A DNA stretch of 64,000 nt. It comes from Aulostomus chinensis (lineage: Eukaryota > Chordata > Actinopteri > Syngnathiformes > Aulostomidae). The DNA lies in contig JBBMOA010000018.1 of NCBI GenBank assembly GCA_037954235.1, positions 7,790,001 through 7,854,000 of the forward strand, written 5' to 3'. Under the pieces are notes generated by a model that saw nothing but the letters and a program-made list of their open reading frames with translations, made no database searches and was not told where the DNA came from. Below, in pieces: positions 1-13,566 of this stretch (the first letter of the stretch is position 1; each line of letters begins with the position of its first letter). The position numbers were made by a program, and so were the translations under genes.

Positions 1-639
1 ACCTTTTCCAAACTTCATAGCTTTGGTAAAAATCTCCAACTGAGGAAATCTACAAGCTGAAGGGAGTCATAGTGCCACCTGGTGGTTACAGGAAGTGATA
101 GTTACACCACTGTGAAGGCATTTCTCTGCTCTTTCATGGAAAATCAACAAACCAGCAAGTTTCAGCTCCTGCCCTCGCTACCGCCTCGCCTCACCAAGGC
201 GACCAGATCAGTCGATTATTCATAAAACTCACTAAAATCACAATTAGTTTTTATTCGTTGATACCTGCTACATAATTGTAGTGTCTCTTTTCAGACTAAA
301 AGTTCTGCGGTGGTTTGAACATGTTTTTCTTATTGCATTGTTGTCTAAAACTAGTCTATCTTCTTGGGATTCCCCTGATTTACATAAATAAATCAAAAAG
401 ATGGAAACGCGTGGAGGGGATCTTTAGGTTTGTGTTGACTATAAATACTCCACATGGCCTAAACACTTTATTAAAGACGAACAACCCTAAAAGTGAAAGC
501 TCCCCTAGAACCAGAGAACACCGGGTGTTTCACTACGGAACATAAATAAAGTAGATCCCTGTAACAGAAGTGCAACACAGTGACAGAGGGAGAACATTTC
601 CTTTGCTTCGTGTCCTCTGCGGTTGAAACGCTCCAGTTT
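1..639. other. Upstream flank, no gene seen
   Basis: AT-rich sequence with no supported coding region. A palindromic CCACCTGGTGG at 75-85 resembles a CTCF core. Nothing else is recognisable. Confidence 0.6.
440..447 (+). promoter_or_regulatory. TATA-like sequence in upstream flank
   Basis: TATAAATA matches the TATA consensus and lies about 700 bases before the ATG, upstream of the CpG-rich block. It may be chance in AT-rich DNA; no start site can be tied to it. Confidence 0.15.
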
Positions 640-1145
640 GCTTTAAGTTGTTGGGGAGCCCGTGCGCGCGCACGCCGAATCCCACACCGACGTGCACGCG
701 GGGTGTGGGTTTATTGCGATTGCGCTCTCACAGTCTTGAATTTGTCCCGCGGATGCCTGACAGGACGGAGGGGGAAGCTCCGCAGAAGTGAGGAGGCTCC
801 AGGACGATGCGCTTGGCGGAGGAGAAGGGGAGTCTACACCGGTGAGGTTCGGGAGAGGAACCGTCCAAGGAGGAAGGGTCCCCACCCAGATGAGTGAGTA
901 CTTTCCCCGCATTTGAAGTAGGCTACACCTCCAGAAGGCTAACCCGAGGAAGAGGAGGTGGACGAGGTCGCGTGCTGGGGGACACCGTCTGCTCATTTCA
1001 CGGTTCACCGGATCAGACGCTCCGGTGATGGACCGGCGGTCGTGAAGAAGATCCATCCTGGACATCAACAAGTCCACGTTGTTTTGAGAAAATGGGCTAT
1101 TTTTGCATCGTGGAGGGGAGGGTTTTGCTGTAACACCGGCGAATC
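640..1145 (+). promoter_or_regulatory. CpG-rich promoter/5' leader of the plcl2-like gene
   Basis: From about 640 the sequence turns GC-rich and full of CG dinucleotides (for example CGTGCGCGCGCACGCC at 660-675), unlike the AT-rich flank, and stays so through exon 1. This fits a CpG-island promoter with its 5' untranslated leader. I cannot fix the transcription start. A leader intron is possible, because GTGAGG (842) and GTGAGT-like sites occur. Confidence 0.6.
753..1133 (+). promoter_or_regulatory. Cluster of short upstream ORFs before the plcl2-like start
   Basis: If the leader is unspliced it holds up to five short ATG ORFs: 753-791, 807-845, 890-916, 1028-1045 and 1092-1133. The last codes for 13 residues and stops 12 bases before the main ATG at 1146. 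Its TAA is also the in-frame stop that defines the main start. Such upstream ORFs usually lower translation of the main frame; that role is inferred here. Confidence 0.5.
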
Positions 1146-1445
1146 ATGGCAGGGGTACACGCTTCGGATGCCGTGTCGGGACATTTTCTGGATGCCATCG
1201 GCGCCCCACCGGCACAGGGTGCGACCATCGCTGCGGGGATCACCGGCGATGCGGCCCCACTGCCTCCCACTGGCACCCGGGCGTACTTGGAGGTGTCGGC
1301 CGCTGCCCACGGCTACGGAGCTGAGGGAGTTTACACCAATGGACGGTACAGGGAGCACGGCAGCCCTCGGATCGGGAGTGGCAGCCGTGACAATTCCACC
1401 GAGAGAGGTCAGGGAGGTGGAAACACACCTTGCGGCATCATGAAG
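1146..1445 (+). CDS. plcl2: plcl2-like exon 1 (N-terminal 100 codons)
   Basis: The ATG at 1146 has A at -3 and G at +4, and it is the first Met after an in-frame TAA at 1131-1133. The reading frame is rich in Gly, Ala, Pro and Ser and has no recognisable domain, like the N-terminus of PLCL2. It ends ...GIMK at AAG|GTTGGT, a donor in phase 0. This joins exactly to exon 2, which starts DGSKQ. As I recall, mammalian PLCL2 has a matching junction (IIK followed by DG-K-Q) between its first and second exons. Without splicing the frame runs only two more codons to a stop. The exon sits at the end of a CpG-rich stretch, as expected for a first exon. It was found by matching phase and junction residues, not by domain homology. 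Confidence 0.82.
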
Positions 1446-4400
1446 GTTGGTTGAAATAAATTCTCCTTGTCAACAATTCTCAAGGTGACACACCGGCTGT
1501 GCCACCGTGCAGCCTAACTAAGACCCTACCAGCTCGGTAAATGGTGGCCAGGAGACCTGCAGGGCTCCAGAGTTTGAATGGGTCCCCGGAATAAATGAGA
1601 ATTAAGCTACTTTACTAAATCTCCTTCCTAAATTTGCCCCAACGAGATAATGAATCAGGGAATTACCTCGAGTTCTGCACACACCAGATCTCCAAGTCTC
1701 AGTTCAGGGGAAGGAGACCTCCTGGTCCTGCACGTGCCACGCCAAAAGGAAGTTTGCTTTATGTGCTGCAAGAACTCCTCAAACCTCATAGTCCAGATCA
1801 CATTACTTTAAATAAAATTGTCTTTTGCTGATTTAATGACCAATATGAGTATTAGTGTTGGTCTTTTTAACAAGTGAACAAGTTCTTAGACAGTTAATTT
1901 TGTATAAACACAGGAAAAATGCATGTAGACATGGTGAATTTGATCAAGTTCAATTGTCCTTGATTTCCAAAACATTTGTAAAGGTCTGTTTGTCATATTT
2001 ATTTCTCCCTCACCACCAGTTGTTTATACACAGGCCAGTTTCACTCTTTTGGACCAGCACAGATACTTTTTAAACGTGGTTGTATACTGATAAACATGCA
2101 GATGTAATGTTCATCCAGGAGAAGAATGTTGAAACACACCTGATTAATGTTGTCCATGTCAGTTCCTCCGCAGAAGCTCTGATATCAATGCCTTTACAGT
2201 ATCACAGTGATTGAGCAGTTGCATTTGTGCTTTATTTATTCATTGTGGTTACATTTCTGTCACAGTTTACAGTAGCATATCCTGTGTGATGCTTTAAGTA
2301 CACGCAAATGTCTTTGAGCGACGGTTTTACGAGGTCCCAGCGGTCGTGTCGTGGGTGGGACAGGCTGGAGGGTTGCGTTCTGTCACGTCAGACCTAGTTT
2401 ACTGAGCATCTGACACCAAATAGTTTGTTCTCCACATTACTGGATTCCCAGTGGTGATGTGCAGACACAGTGCTCCACTCTATCAAACAATGGCTGCACA
2501 AACTGCTGCTGGTTGAATGTTCAGTCGAATCTCAAAAAAAAAAAAAAATCCAAATCTCTCGCTGCTCCTTCTTCTAATCCTGAGGCTTCTTCTAAAAACA
2601 TTTGGTCTTTCTTTTGAAAAAGTCTCTAAATCCCTTCGCCACAATCAGTCGACCTCTGAAGCTGGTGAGCGACACCGTGACAGGGGAGCTGGAGGGGATA
2701 GCACATTCTAAAAATATGATTGATACCGCATCTTCAAAGGCTCGTTCTCTGAACGCTGTGATGTTAGAAAGTGATACTGCTGCTTGTTTAGTTTGGCGAT
2801 GAGCTGCAGAAAAGTGATCCAAAAAAAAAAAAAACACCTTTACTTGCGTGATGCACTTTTTTTTTTGAAGTGATTGAAAAAAAAAAACAAAACCATGTGC
2901 TGGTGGTATCTTGTTTGCACACACCCAAGATTTCCTTGCTCTGCTGCTTGCAGCAAATGAGGGCACTGAGCTTTCTTGACTTTGGTGCTCGTAAAACTAC
3001 CACAATCAGCAGGGCGAAGGTTCACCAGGTTAGCGCCGACTACGTAGTGGGGTTTGTGTTAAACTGGGCCTCTGTCCTGAAATGTTGCGTTACTTTCTTG
3101 TGTTTGTTTGTATGCCTCCAAAATCTGTTGCATCCTTAAATCCCAGAGGAAACTTGTGCCGAATCTGAAAAAATAAAAAAACCTCCAGGCATTCATGTAT
3201 GATGACCTTGACCTTTGACCACCAAAATCTTTTCATTTTATCCTCGACTCTCAGTGGATGGCTTTCCAGAGATATCGCGTGAATGAGAATAGGATGGACA
3301 ACCCAAACCCACAAAGCCAGAGCAGTGCGGAGGCATAAGAGGGAAAACGGACTTCAGTGAACCGTCTTTATCTGCAGTCCCATAAAGTCAACAATGTGTT
3401 TTCCAGCAAAGTGCTTCATCAGGTTCATGCCTGGAAGGAAGGAAGTGATTTCACACTGCTCTACAGTCCAGTGTGATGTAACGACTCGCTCGGCTAAGTC
3501 ATTCACAACCTTGGTCAGTGGTACCCAAACTACGGCCTGCCCCCACATTTGGCCCGGCCCCCTGAACAATACCAGAGACGCATTTTGATTTTTTTTCCAT
3601 ATGTGTATTTGCATTTGATAGTTCATAGCTAGTTATCAATTTTACTATTTTCATTATTAACTATTAAGGTGTGTTCACTCGGGCTGCAACGACTAGTCCA
3701 CGTTGTCGACAAAAATCGATAATAGAAATAGTTGACAATGAATTCATTGTCGACTATTGTCGCCACACGCGTTTTTCCAACAGAGTGCGGCATCTCTTGA
3801 CTACAATCTCTGCCGAGAGTCACTCATGCGCAATAGCGTCTCTGTCTCTGAGCGGTAACATACAGGAACGCGGCGTCAACATCAGGTGCACGCACCAAAA
3901 CTTCTAAAGTTTGGTGGTATTTTAGCCTGAATACGGCGAATATAAAGACTACTTGTAGAGGTTGCACAGCAGACCGCGCGTATCATGGCGGTGATGCCCG
4001 AACGTTTAAAGAAGCCCGTCGGGCAGTTGAACGAAACGGAGTCTGACTCGCCTCGGTGAGATTCAAGTAACATTCAAGCCAGTACGGTTTTTATGACACA
4101 CATTGTACATTTTATAAGCGTATTTTCGCTATAAAAGAGAGCTCCAGCGTTATGCCAGACTGTGCCTGACAAATGTTTTAAATTAATGAATGTTCAATAA
4201 AAGATGTATTTTTCACTGTACCCATCTTTCTTGTTTATCTTTTGCCACATAATTAAATCAACTTCATGCTAAATTTAAGAAATTAATAATTATCCGATTA
4301 GTCGACTAATCGTTTCAATAGTCGGTGACTAGTCGACTGTTAAAATAGTCGTTAGTTGCAGCCCGAATGTTCACACCAAACGCAACGTGAATTTTCACGT

Positions 4401-7400
4401 CACTTTATTCGTGCGAATTTGATCGCTGGATCAATGTTTATATTCGCGAATAAAGCGATGCGAAAATTCACATTGCCGTTCGGTGTGAACAGAGTCAGTA
4501 ACTATTTCACACACGCATAGAAGGTGACATTCTATTCCATCCTTCTGTAGTCTGTGCCCCTATCTAGCAACCCCCAGAAAAAAAATCCTCGACCCGAACC
4601 CAGAGAGGGTTATTTGGTAGTGTCATTATAGATTTCCTGACTTTTTTTTCTGTGAAGAACCCAGAGAGGCTTATTTGGTTGTGTGGCTTTCTGGAAAAGA
4701 ATACATTTTTACGTTTAGGCAAACCCATGATCGTCACACTTTTTCTGTTACAAACTGACCCCGGCCCCCCATCTGAGAAGGGGAAAGTTATGTGGCCCTC
4801 ACGGAAAAAAGTTTGGGGACCCCTGTCCTTGGTGATACAAAGATGGATGGATGAAACTGTTTCCCATCCTTCAGCAGTATTCCAGCACATTTCTGAACTT
4901 TTCTCTCTTCTGGGTTAATTTCATGTGGACAAAACTACTTTGGCTGTGTCCTGTTAGCAACTGTTGGTGTCTGTTTGCTGTAGATCACATGATGGCTTCG
5001 TACAACAGGTTTGAGCCTTACGGTTTGTTTAAGACATCTTATCTTTAGTACTTGTCTGAACACCTCTACCATCGTCAAAATACGGTGGTGACGGGAGCAG
5101 AGTGAAATCTGGGTCGGCCCGATTTGGCTCATGTAAAGCTCCAGCACAACCACCTACTCTCGCCTGTGTGTTTTGAGGGGAGGTTTGAAAGGTGAGGGGG
5201 CTGCGGTTCCATGGGAATACTGAAACAAATGAGCAATTATAGCTCTGTATTACCTCATTAACTGGGCCCTCAACATGCAAACCTTAGAGGAGAGGAGTTT
5301 GTGTGTCTGCCCCTTAAGCGAGCATCCCAACTTTGTCCTCTTGCCATTTCCTCAGCGGGCTGACAGAGTCATGTTGGAGAGGCTGCGAAGTGGCTGCAGG
5401 AGGGGGGTGATGCAGCTTTGTTATGTAATGCTGGACTGTGGACAGCTGCAAGGCTGGCTCCAGTCTGGCTGCTGGGTGGAGGGAACTGACAACCAGCACA
5501 ACTAGTGAAGCCAACCAAGAATTTAATGATTACAGCAGTGCCCCGTTAAAAAGACTCTCCAAAGCGTTTGTCATGTCTGTTATTCCTCCTCTCCTCCCCC
5601 CCTCTGCCCGACAGGGTCTATAACCTTAGCAAAAGATTAAAGATCAAACGTTTATTTGAAGAGATTTGACACAAAAAACCCTCACAGTTCAGAGTTGGGT
5701 TAAAAGTAATCCAAATGGGAGGAACAAAAAATAAATGATGTAACTATGAATGTGCATTGGCAATACAAGATGAATATAGATCACACGTTATCCCTTGCAT
5801 AAGACCCCCCCACCCAACATCGCTGCGCAGTTCCTCCAGATACAAGTCATCCTCTCATTGATGACCTCATGTAACAGATTTGAGCTAAACTGACCCAGTG
5901 TGTCCTCACCACATTGAGAGTTTACCAAAATGTAGTAAGGGACTGACGTAAGCGGTTGTTTTTGAAACTCGTCCCTTGTGGCGATCACACAAGTGGACAG
6001 ACGAGACGCATTTATAAACCGCATTTGTGCAGGCTTTGTTCCGGCCTATGAGCTTGCTCGTTCTGGGCGACTAGTAGCATGGCCAGGAATATTTCTCCTC
6101 AAGCTCATTTGAAGAGTATGATCACTCAGCACCACGCCCAGCCAAGGGACACATTCTTGGCCTGGGCAGGGTTGGGAGAGCGCAGTCACAGAATCACAGA
6201 ATATGGACATGACGTAATCTGGAAGCTCAGCATACAAAAATGATACATTCAGTGGTACAACGCTTCCATCGAGATCACCAGCCGTAAACAAAGCGACAAA
6301 CTTTGCCTTTTGGCGTCAAATTTGCGAGCTCCATGTGGTCCATCCGATCTACAGAAGACCGGAGACCCCACAGAGCACTGAGTTGGCCGAAGCTCGCACT
6401 TATTTACGGCTATGCTGTTGCAGTGCAAACTTGTCACCTTTCGGGACAGTGTGTGTAACAGTGTTTTCAGCCCATTGATGATGTAAGCATGCTCGGCCAG
6501 GTTAGGCCCAGGGGAGTGGGGGGGGGTCACGCTTCAGAACAATACAAGGTCAAGAGTCACCAGATTTCTTCAGCATGGGCAGAGAACTCTTATTGACCCC
6601 TGCATTGTTGACTTCTTTCCCCTTACTCAGTTTTCTGGTACCCACTCGCAGTATAATATGCGGTCATTGACATGGGTAATCATGGAATCATAACACGTCT
6701 TGGTGGTCATTTACTCAACCTGTATTTAGAGCGATCCGCTTGTGATGCGATCATCCAAGACGTATTTGAAAACTTAGCGTAAACAGGGGTGTATATGATT
6801 GGCTTACGGAGAAGTAAATCCTGCTGACTTACAACGAAAGCTTCTCTGAAGGACAACCCCCTCGAGGAGGAAGGTGAGAGGGGAGGAAAGACTTGATTCA
6901 CAGATGGCATAAAATTAATGCATTGACCCGTGAGACTTGTGAAAACAGAATACTGGGTGTAAAATCAGGTTTGTAGAAGCTTTCTTTTGTTTGTAGAAAA
7001 GCGGGCAAAAGATGGAGTTTTTGCTCACCTTGAGATGTGTAGTTTCTACAAATATCTCCAAAATGCTGCTTAACAGCCTGTGACCACAGAAATGGCTGTT
7101 GAACTGTGTTTGACCACCTCTGGCTCGACAGCAGCTGCCGCTCATCAGGCCAGTGAGCCCCGGCGCGGGAACCCAAGTGTCCCAGTGTTGAAGCTGGCCA
7201 CACGGACCCCAGGGCACTTTCATAAGGTTGATTGGTGGCGAATTCTGTAAATATCTGTTCCCGTCAGGGTTCAGATTGAAAGGGGGAACCTGTCGCGCTC
7301 AGATGTGAAAGTGTCTGATATTGATTCCACAGGTGTGAAGTACTGGACACAGAATGACTGTCTTGGCTATCCGATGAGGTGGGGACCTTTTTTTTTTTTT

Positions 7401-10400
7401 TTTAGTCTTTTTTTATTTTTTTTGTAAAACAAGTGTTTATACGCTGACAGTTGGACTTCATGCAAATAGTGAAGGAAGGATGACAATTTGTATTTTTTTG
7501 CATCTGAATTTTGACCACAAGCATTATCAGGTTCTCGGCATCACATTGTGGGTTTGCTCTGACATCTAAATTGGTTATTTTGATTATCTGGGTGTCGCAT
7601 CACCAGTATAACAGTCGGAACACTTGGGAGAAATTATTTTGTCAACAAAAGACCATATTTGTCCGTGATTAAGCTATGAAAGGCTCCCCAGCACTTTATA
7701 AGTGGGGATTTTCCTGCACTGTCAGCAGCACCAGCTGTGTGCAGAAAACAATGCAGAGTAACTATTTTTGAAGGACTTGATTTAGCTGCAATATTTTAGT
7801 ATCGCAGTACAATTCAGGAAGTTTACTGATGGAGGAAAGGCAACAAATGTCTCTTCCTGTCTTTTCGGATGTTTACTCTAAACCTGCCTGACCCCTGGAT
7901 GCAAAGCTACTTGTTGCAAAGGAGCAAGATGTTCTTGAATTTCACCCCCTGATGGATCCCACCAGCAGGCTTCCTCTCTAGCTATTGTTTCTCTAATGTG
8001 AGCTTTGGTTGATCCTCTCAAGGACTGAGGACACCTGGGTACAATCCTGACCCAATAACGCTGATTACATATAGCGGGATCATCTGAGACGATGATGGTG
8101 ATGAGAATAAGAGCCGATCCACGCCTCAATGATTACATGACAGGCTTTGCACGGAAAATGAGCTCCCTCCAGAGATTTAATTTAAGGTAATGGAATACGG
8201 AGAGAGATCCGAAAATTTAGTATGAAATGCACATCTCGTTGAAAGATTTTATGGAGCATGAGCAATTCCCAGTTCTCCTGCAGCAGCAGCAGCCCATAAC
8301 CCTCAGATATTTCTGGAAAACAGAGATCTGGATGCTGTTGAAAAGGAGGCAGCAGGAGATGTGAAGTGCTGATTACAGACGTCTAGAGCTGCTGAATCAC
8401 TGCTCTCTCTTGGCTCGTTCTCTCAAAGCAGCAATCTGCAAAATACAAACATCTCAAATGGGCCCCGTTGTGCTTGGATCCTCTGCCAACCAGGGTGCAA
8501 AATCATAAACACTTTCATGACGGTCAATCAGTCAGCACGGACAAAGACTAGAATCTGAGTGATTAGTGTCTCAGTGGAGTAAATTCAATCAGTGGAAGGC
8601 TGTTATCCGTTTTTCTTAAATTAACTTGTATTGCCGGAGATATTCAATAGACTTGAGTCTTCAGGAAATTAGTTGACCAGTTGTTGCAAGTTGATAGTGT
8701 TAATTTAAGAAAGTAGTTTGAGTTTCAAGGCTTAGAAACACTTTTTGTACATTGGCGTCGCTGCGTCACAAGGAAATACTAAACCGCAGTAATTATAGTC
8801 TGTAAAGAAACAAGACGTGTGATGGTGCGCGTTCAAAGCGAGCTGCCCGTTGATGACAACGGCAGCACCACCGCCGCCACAACACTGACAACAACAACAT
8901 TACATTACCGCCACAACACTGACAACAACAACATTACATCTTAATTCACTGCAGTGCTTTGACTCCCGCTGCTCACAGCGTGGCACGGTTACGCTAACGA
9001 CACATGCTAACTGCCGCTACTGCTGAGCGAGCTTAACTCTGATGATGTTTCATAAAATGCTTTAACCTCTGAAGTGTCTCACGTTTGGTACCAACAGAAG
9101 CACCAGAGACAGTGTGACGCAACAAAATGTGACACACTTGAGTGATTAAAAGGAACTGAGAGTGTCAGCTGTTCAGTTTTAGGATGTTTGCCTATGTTTA
9201 ATACATTTTTATGAAAATGCTAATTTTGATGTATGAATTGTATATCTGAGTGCTGCTGGTGGATTTTTTCCCCCCTGCAACCAAACTAAGACGACCACTT
9301 AAATTTGGTTAATTGGGGTACGGCTCTAACTTGAAGCTGTACATCTTTGTCTTGCAGGATGAAAACACATGAACAGTATTTTGTCATTTTAAATTCATTT
9401 GACATTGACAGCAAATGTTTCTTTTTGGGATTTTAGTTTTAATAACAGTTTTGGATAAGAAATGAACAGACACGTGTTAGCAAACAGTCATGTCCTTGAG
9501 GCTATACATGCCGCGTGTCTTGGGTGGGGGTAGCTGGGTGGGAGGCAGGGCGCCCAAAGTTGCTTCTTAATCCTCCCTCCTCCTCCTTTAGTCCCTTAAA
9601 GGATAATGACTTGGCCTGGAACCTCAATTACTTATGTATCAAATTGGGTCCCAGACAAAGAGAGAGGTTGTCAAAGGAGAACAATTGATTTGATTGGACA
9701 CCACCGGGGTGTGTTTGGGGTTATGTCTTATCTTGATGATCCTTGTGGGACAACAGTGCAGCAGTGATGACAGCAGCAGAGGAGGGGTGCGGATGATTCA
9801 CTGATAACATGTTGTATTTCAACTCTTGGCTGTCCCAGGATAGCCTTTCAAAGACATCAGAGTAAATACTTCATTTAGATTTGTCTGGCTGGATGTTTCC
9901 CAGGTTCATCTGGACTGGGGGAACAAGGGTGTGATGGATGAATAGGACAATCTGTCAGCTCGAGCCAGCTCCACCTGGCTCTGCTCTGACATGTTTTTTA
10001 CTGCCTGCAGAACCATATGGCGCTTTGTTTCAAGCGCAGTTTTTCTTCATCTAAATGTGCAGTAAGACAGGAAACAAATGTAACAATATAATCAGGAGAG
10101 CAATGAAGACAAAACCGTTTGCAGTCACCAAAACAATGCCATTTCTTGTTCATTTGTTAGACGCTGCTGTGAAAGTGTGTGGTGATGTGTGTACTATCTG
10201 AACTGTTCATCTTTTCAGTGCATTCTAATGTGGGATTTTGAATAGTTTCCGTTCTGAGATGAGTTGTTTTTTTCTTTTTCTGTTACTCTCATACCCACAT
10301 TTTCTCAGTCACGATGTCAAGCGCTCGTGCTTCACATTTCCTACCGTGTAAAACCGAAGTGTGAATCCTGGGTTTTCCTCTTTTTAATCCTGCTGATGTG

Positions 10401-10718
10401 AAGGAAACAGTGGAGCTGCATCTGTTTTCTTCAGGTTTCTTTCATCACACTACTTAATTTGAATTAATAAGAGCCATAATGGATCGTTACAGGTTAAAAC
10501 AGCAGCCAGTCCTGGCTTTATTTACTCAGTCAATCTGTTAGGCCTGCTGAAGGGAGAACACTGTCTTCACGTCCACACTTTTTCATCCTCCTCCTCCTCC
10601 TCCTGATGCTCCTGCTGCTGCAGCCCGGGGTGGTCCGGTGGAGCTATCTCCATGCTCGAGATCAGAACGGAGAAGAGAGGACAATTAACAGAAGGAAGAG
10701 TGTGATGGATGAATTAGG

Positions 10719-10778
<60 letters not shown>

Positions 10779-13528
10779 CACGCATGCGGCCACATTCAGT
10801 TGGAGTTGCTGTGATATAGAGAGTGACAGTGGTGAATATTAATGTGAATGTGCAGGCTTCTTGCAAAGTGCACAGCAGCTTTTCTCACTACAGCAGAAGG
10901 AAATTACTAACAGAGTTGGTCAGGACTGAAGAGTAAAGCGTTCACTACTGCTTCCTGAGAGAATAAACCAACATGACGTAAAACTGCTCATAGCCAGAGA
11001 ATTACAGGAGGAAGGAAGCCATGCAAGTTATGCTCCCGACCTTTGGTTGGATTTATACCACGGCGAGCCAGATGTGCGTTATGATTGGCTGAAGTTTTCT
11101 GTTTCTAGGTGGAAATGTCAGAAATGTCACATGCAGTGATATCCCAGGTTTAGTGTGGGGGTCACCATCAGTCTGTTGTGATATACAGAATATCTGAATA
11201 TGGATTCATTCTGAGACGGCACCATGCTCATTATGGGCTCATACAGTACAATGATTTTCTGAATTTTTCCCCTCTTTGGTGCCTAGAAACGCAATGATTA
11301 CAACACAGGATGTTCAATAGTCAACGAATAGGTTCATAGAAATACGCAGTCAAACATAAAGCTGCCTGCTGAGCTGAGGAACCGCACATGAATGCATAAA
11401 GCACGAGATGAATGGCAGCTCGGCAATCAGCTTTATTTATTCATTTAAATTATTCTCCCCCCCCCCCCCCCCCCCGATTTCATTGTCGTTATTTCAGGAG
11501 CTCAGGAATAAATTGTGAAACCAATAGTTGTTACTTTTTGTAAGTTCATACATCAAGATGTCTATTAAATGGAGAAAAAAAAACACCTTAAAACTAGAGT
11601 CATGTGTTTATTCACTGGTGTCTGAGTGTCTCTAGAACACAGTCATACACCAGGCTTCATTTAGAGCCAGAACAACCAAAAAAATTAATATTTGGTGTGA
11701 GTGTATCAATGCTCTGCTCTTAAGAGGCATCACAATTTTACCTGTATGTAAAAGTAATGCCACAGGATTCTGATATTCAGAACTTTTTTTATCGAGTGTT
11801 TGAAGGAGGTGTTAATTTGTTTTTAAAGGTCATTTTGGAGGCTGTAATTTGTGCCGTTAATCTGAGAGGTGCCATCTTGTCAGCCCTAATTCATATAAAC
11901 GATAAACTGTGAGGAGCACCAGCTGTCTGGGGTCTGAGTTGGTTTCCCCGCCCTCTGTGTGGATGCCATGTTTTTCTTGGGCTCCGTCTCTAGTCTCTCG
12001 CTCTCTCTCCCTCGCTCTGCCGCTCATTTTTTTTGACATTGGTTCCGTCTAACCTCGACCATGTTAAGACAGTCTGCCACAGACCTCAGATTATTTATAG
12101 TTTATAATCACGGGCTTGATCGAGATCTGCTTTTTTGTTTTTGAGGTCTACAAAACTGAGCTGCTGGATTTTTTTCCCCCAATGTTACCGTTGATGGATT
12201 TTGTGATGGGATCATGTGATGTTTAGTTTTTAGTCACTTGACCCAAACACTTTTCCATTCATCCATCCATTTTCTAACTACTTATCCTGATAGGCTGGAG
12301 CCTATCCCAGCAGCCTTCGGGCGAGAGGCGGGGTTCACCCTGGACAGGTCACCAGTCCATCACAGGGCCAACACATAGAGACAGACAACCATTCACACTC
12401 AGTCACACCTACGGTCAATTTAGAGTATCAATCAGCCTCGTCCCCTCTTGATGTCTTTGGACTGTGGAAAGAGAACTCACTCAGGTACAGGGAGAACATG
12501 CAAACTCCACACAAAGATCCCGTGCCCACACGAGCCGGAGCTCAAACCCAGAACCTTCTTGCTGTGAGGCAACGGTGCTGACCACTTGCTTTTCCTATTG
12601 CCTAAAGCCAACGTTTCCACCAGACTGGAGCTAAAATGGTTCCTTTTGGCATGGTGTTGTCTGTGTATATCAAGCATATTAATTTGGACAAAGGAATATT
12701 TGGTGAATTAGTCTACTGCCGTATGAAAATGCTCCTAGTTTCTGGTGATGAGTTGCTGTTCACTCATCATTGGTCCGTCATCTATATGCTTTTTTTTCCC
12801 TCTTCTGCTCCATGACATAGCTGTAAAAGAGCAACAATAAAGACAGTTTTTCTGACTTGCATAAACATGGCGGATGAAATAAAAGGCGGCGAGCACTGAA
12901 CCAATCAGAAATGTTCTTCAGAAAACGGCCCATCCCTATATTTCCTGGAACGTCAAAGGTAGTGACTCCTGAAGGGGCGTTTTGATGGTAAAATAATGTC
13001 TTTTTAACTAAATTTAAACCTGTTGAGGGACCCAATGGAGGTTCTTAGATTAGGTGGGAGGTTCCATAACAGTTGGAGGTTTGAGATGAGCCATAACCTC
13101 TTGTGTCTTTCTATGGGCAGAGATACGCCTCATCTCTTTTAGAGTGTGTGAGATGAGAACCACTTGATCATGAAGCACTGGTACACAAACCTTGCCAGGG
13201 ATTCACAGATGGTTTATGGTTGAGTCCTAGTATGGCACAGATGGTAGAGGATGAGGAAACGTTGGCTCTAAGGACAGCAGTTGACTTCTGAAAAATCCCG
13301 TCTGGTAAATTTAGGGATTGGCCTTTTAGAACTCTTTCCAGTGTTGGATTTTAACCTCTACAAGTTAGATTCAGATTTTAAAATGGCACCTGCACAACTC
13401 CTCAACATGAAGTCACGGCTCTTCAATAGGCTCCGCCCAGATTTCAGGCAGCTGTCACCAGGGTCATCTGCATGCTTTGTTTTCAAGATCTTGCTACTCT
13501 GACATCACATACTGTAGTGCAGTGTAGT

Positions 13529-13566
<38 letters not shown>

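Larger units (their letters stand above)
3516..4825. mobile_element. Non-autonomous hAT transposon (outer layer of a nested insertion)
   Basis: The ends are CAGTGGTACCCAAACT (3516-3531) and AGTTTGGGGACCCCTG (4810-4825), inverted repeats matching at 14 of 16 bases. They are flanked by ACCTTGGT (3508-3515) and TCCTTGGT (4826-4833), an 8-bp target duplication with one mismatch, diagnostic of hAT elements. No transposase frame is visible. Its own sequence is 3516 to about 3670 and about 4492-4825; the middle is filled by two other elements. Confidence 0.85.
8940..12256. other. Intron 1 stretch with simple repeats
   Basis: Non-coding. It holds a (TG)n tract at 10722-10772 and a C run at 11457-11475. 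A low-repeat block at 9590-9740, rich in AATTA and ATTGATT motifs, could be conserved non-coding DNA. Confidence 0.45.

Noticed and set aside
958..1443. 161-residue frame overlapping exon 1 in another frame
   Set aside because: It lacks an ATG start, has no homology and is a shadow in GC-rich DNA; the frame at 1146 splices correctly.
5788..6530. Minus-strand frames with a PPHSPGPNLAEHAYI stretch that recalls a Tc1/mariner transposase motif
   Set aside because: One short, loose resemblance only. The expected flanking motifs are missing, the pieces are not in order, and no terminal repeats were found.
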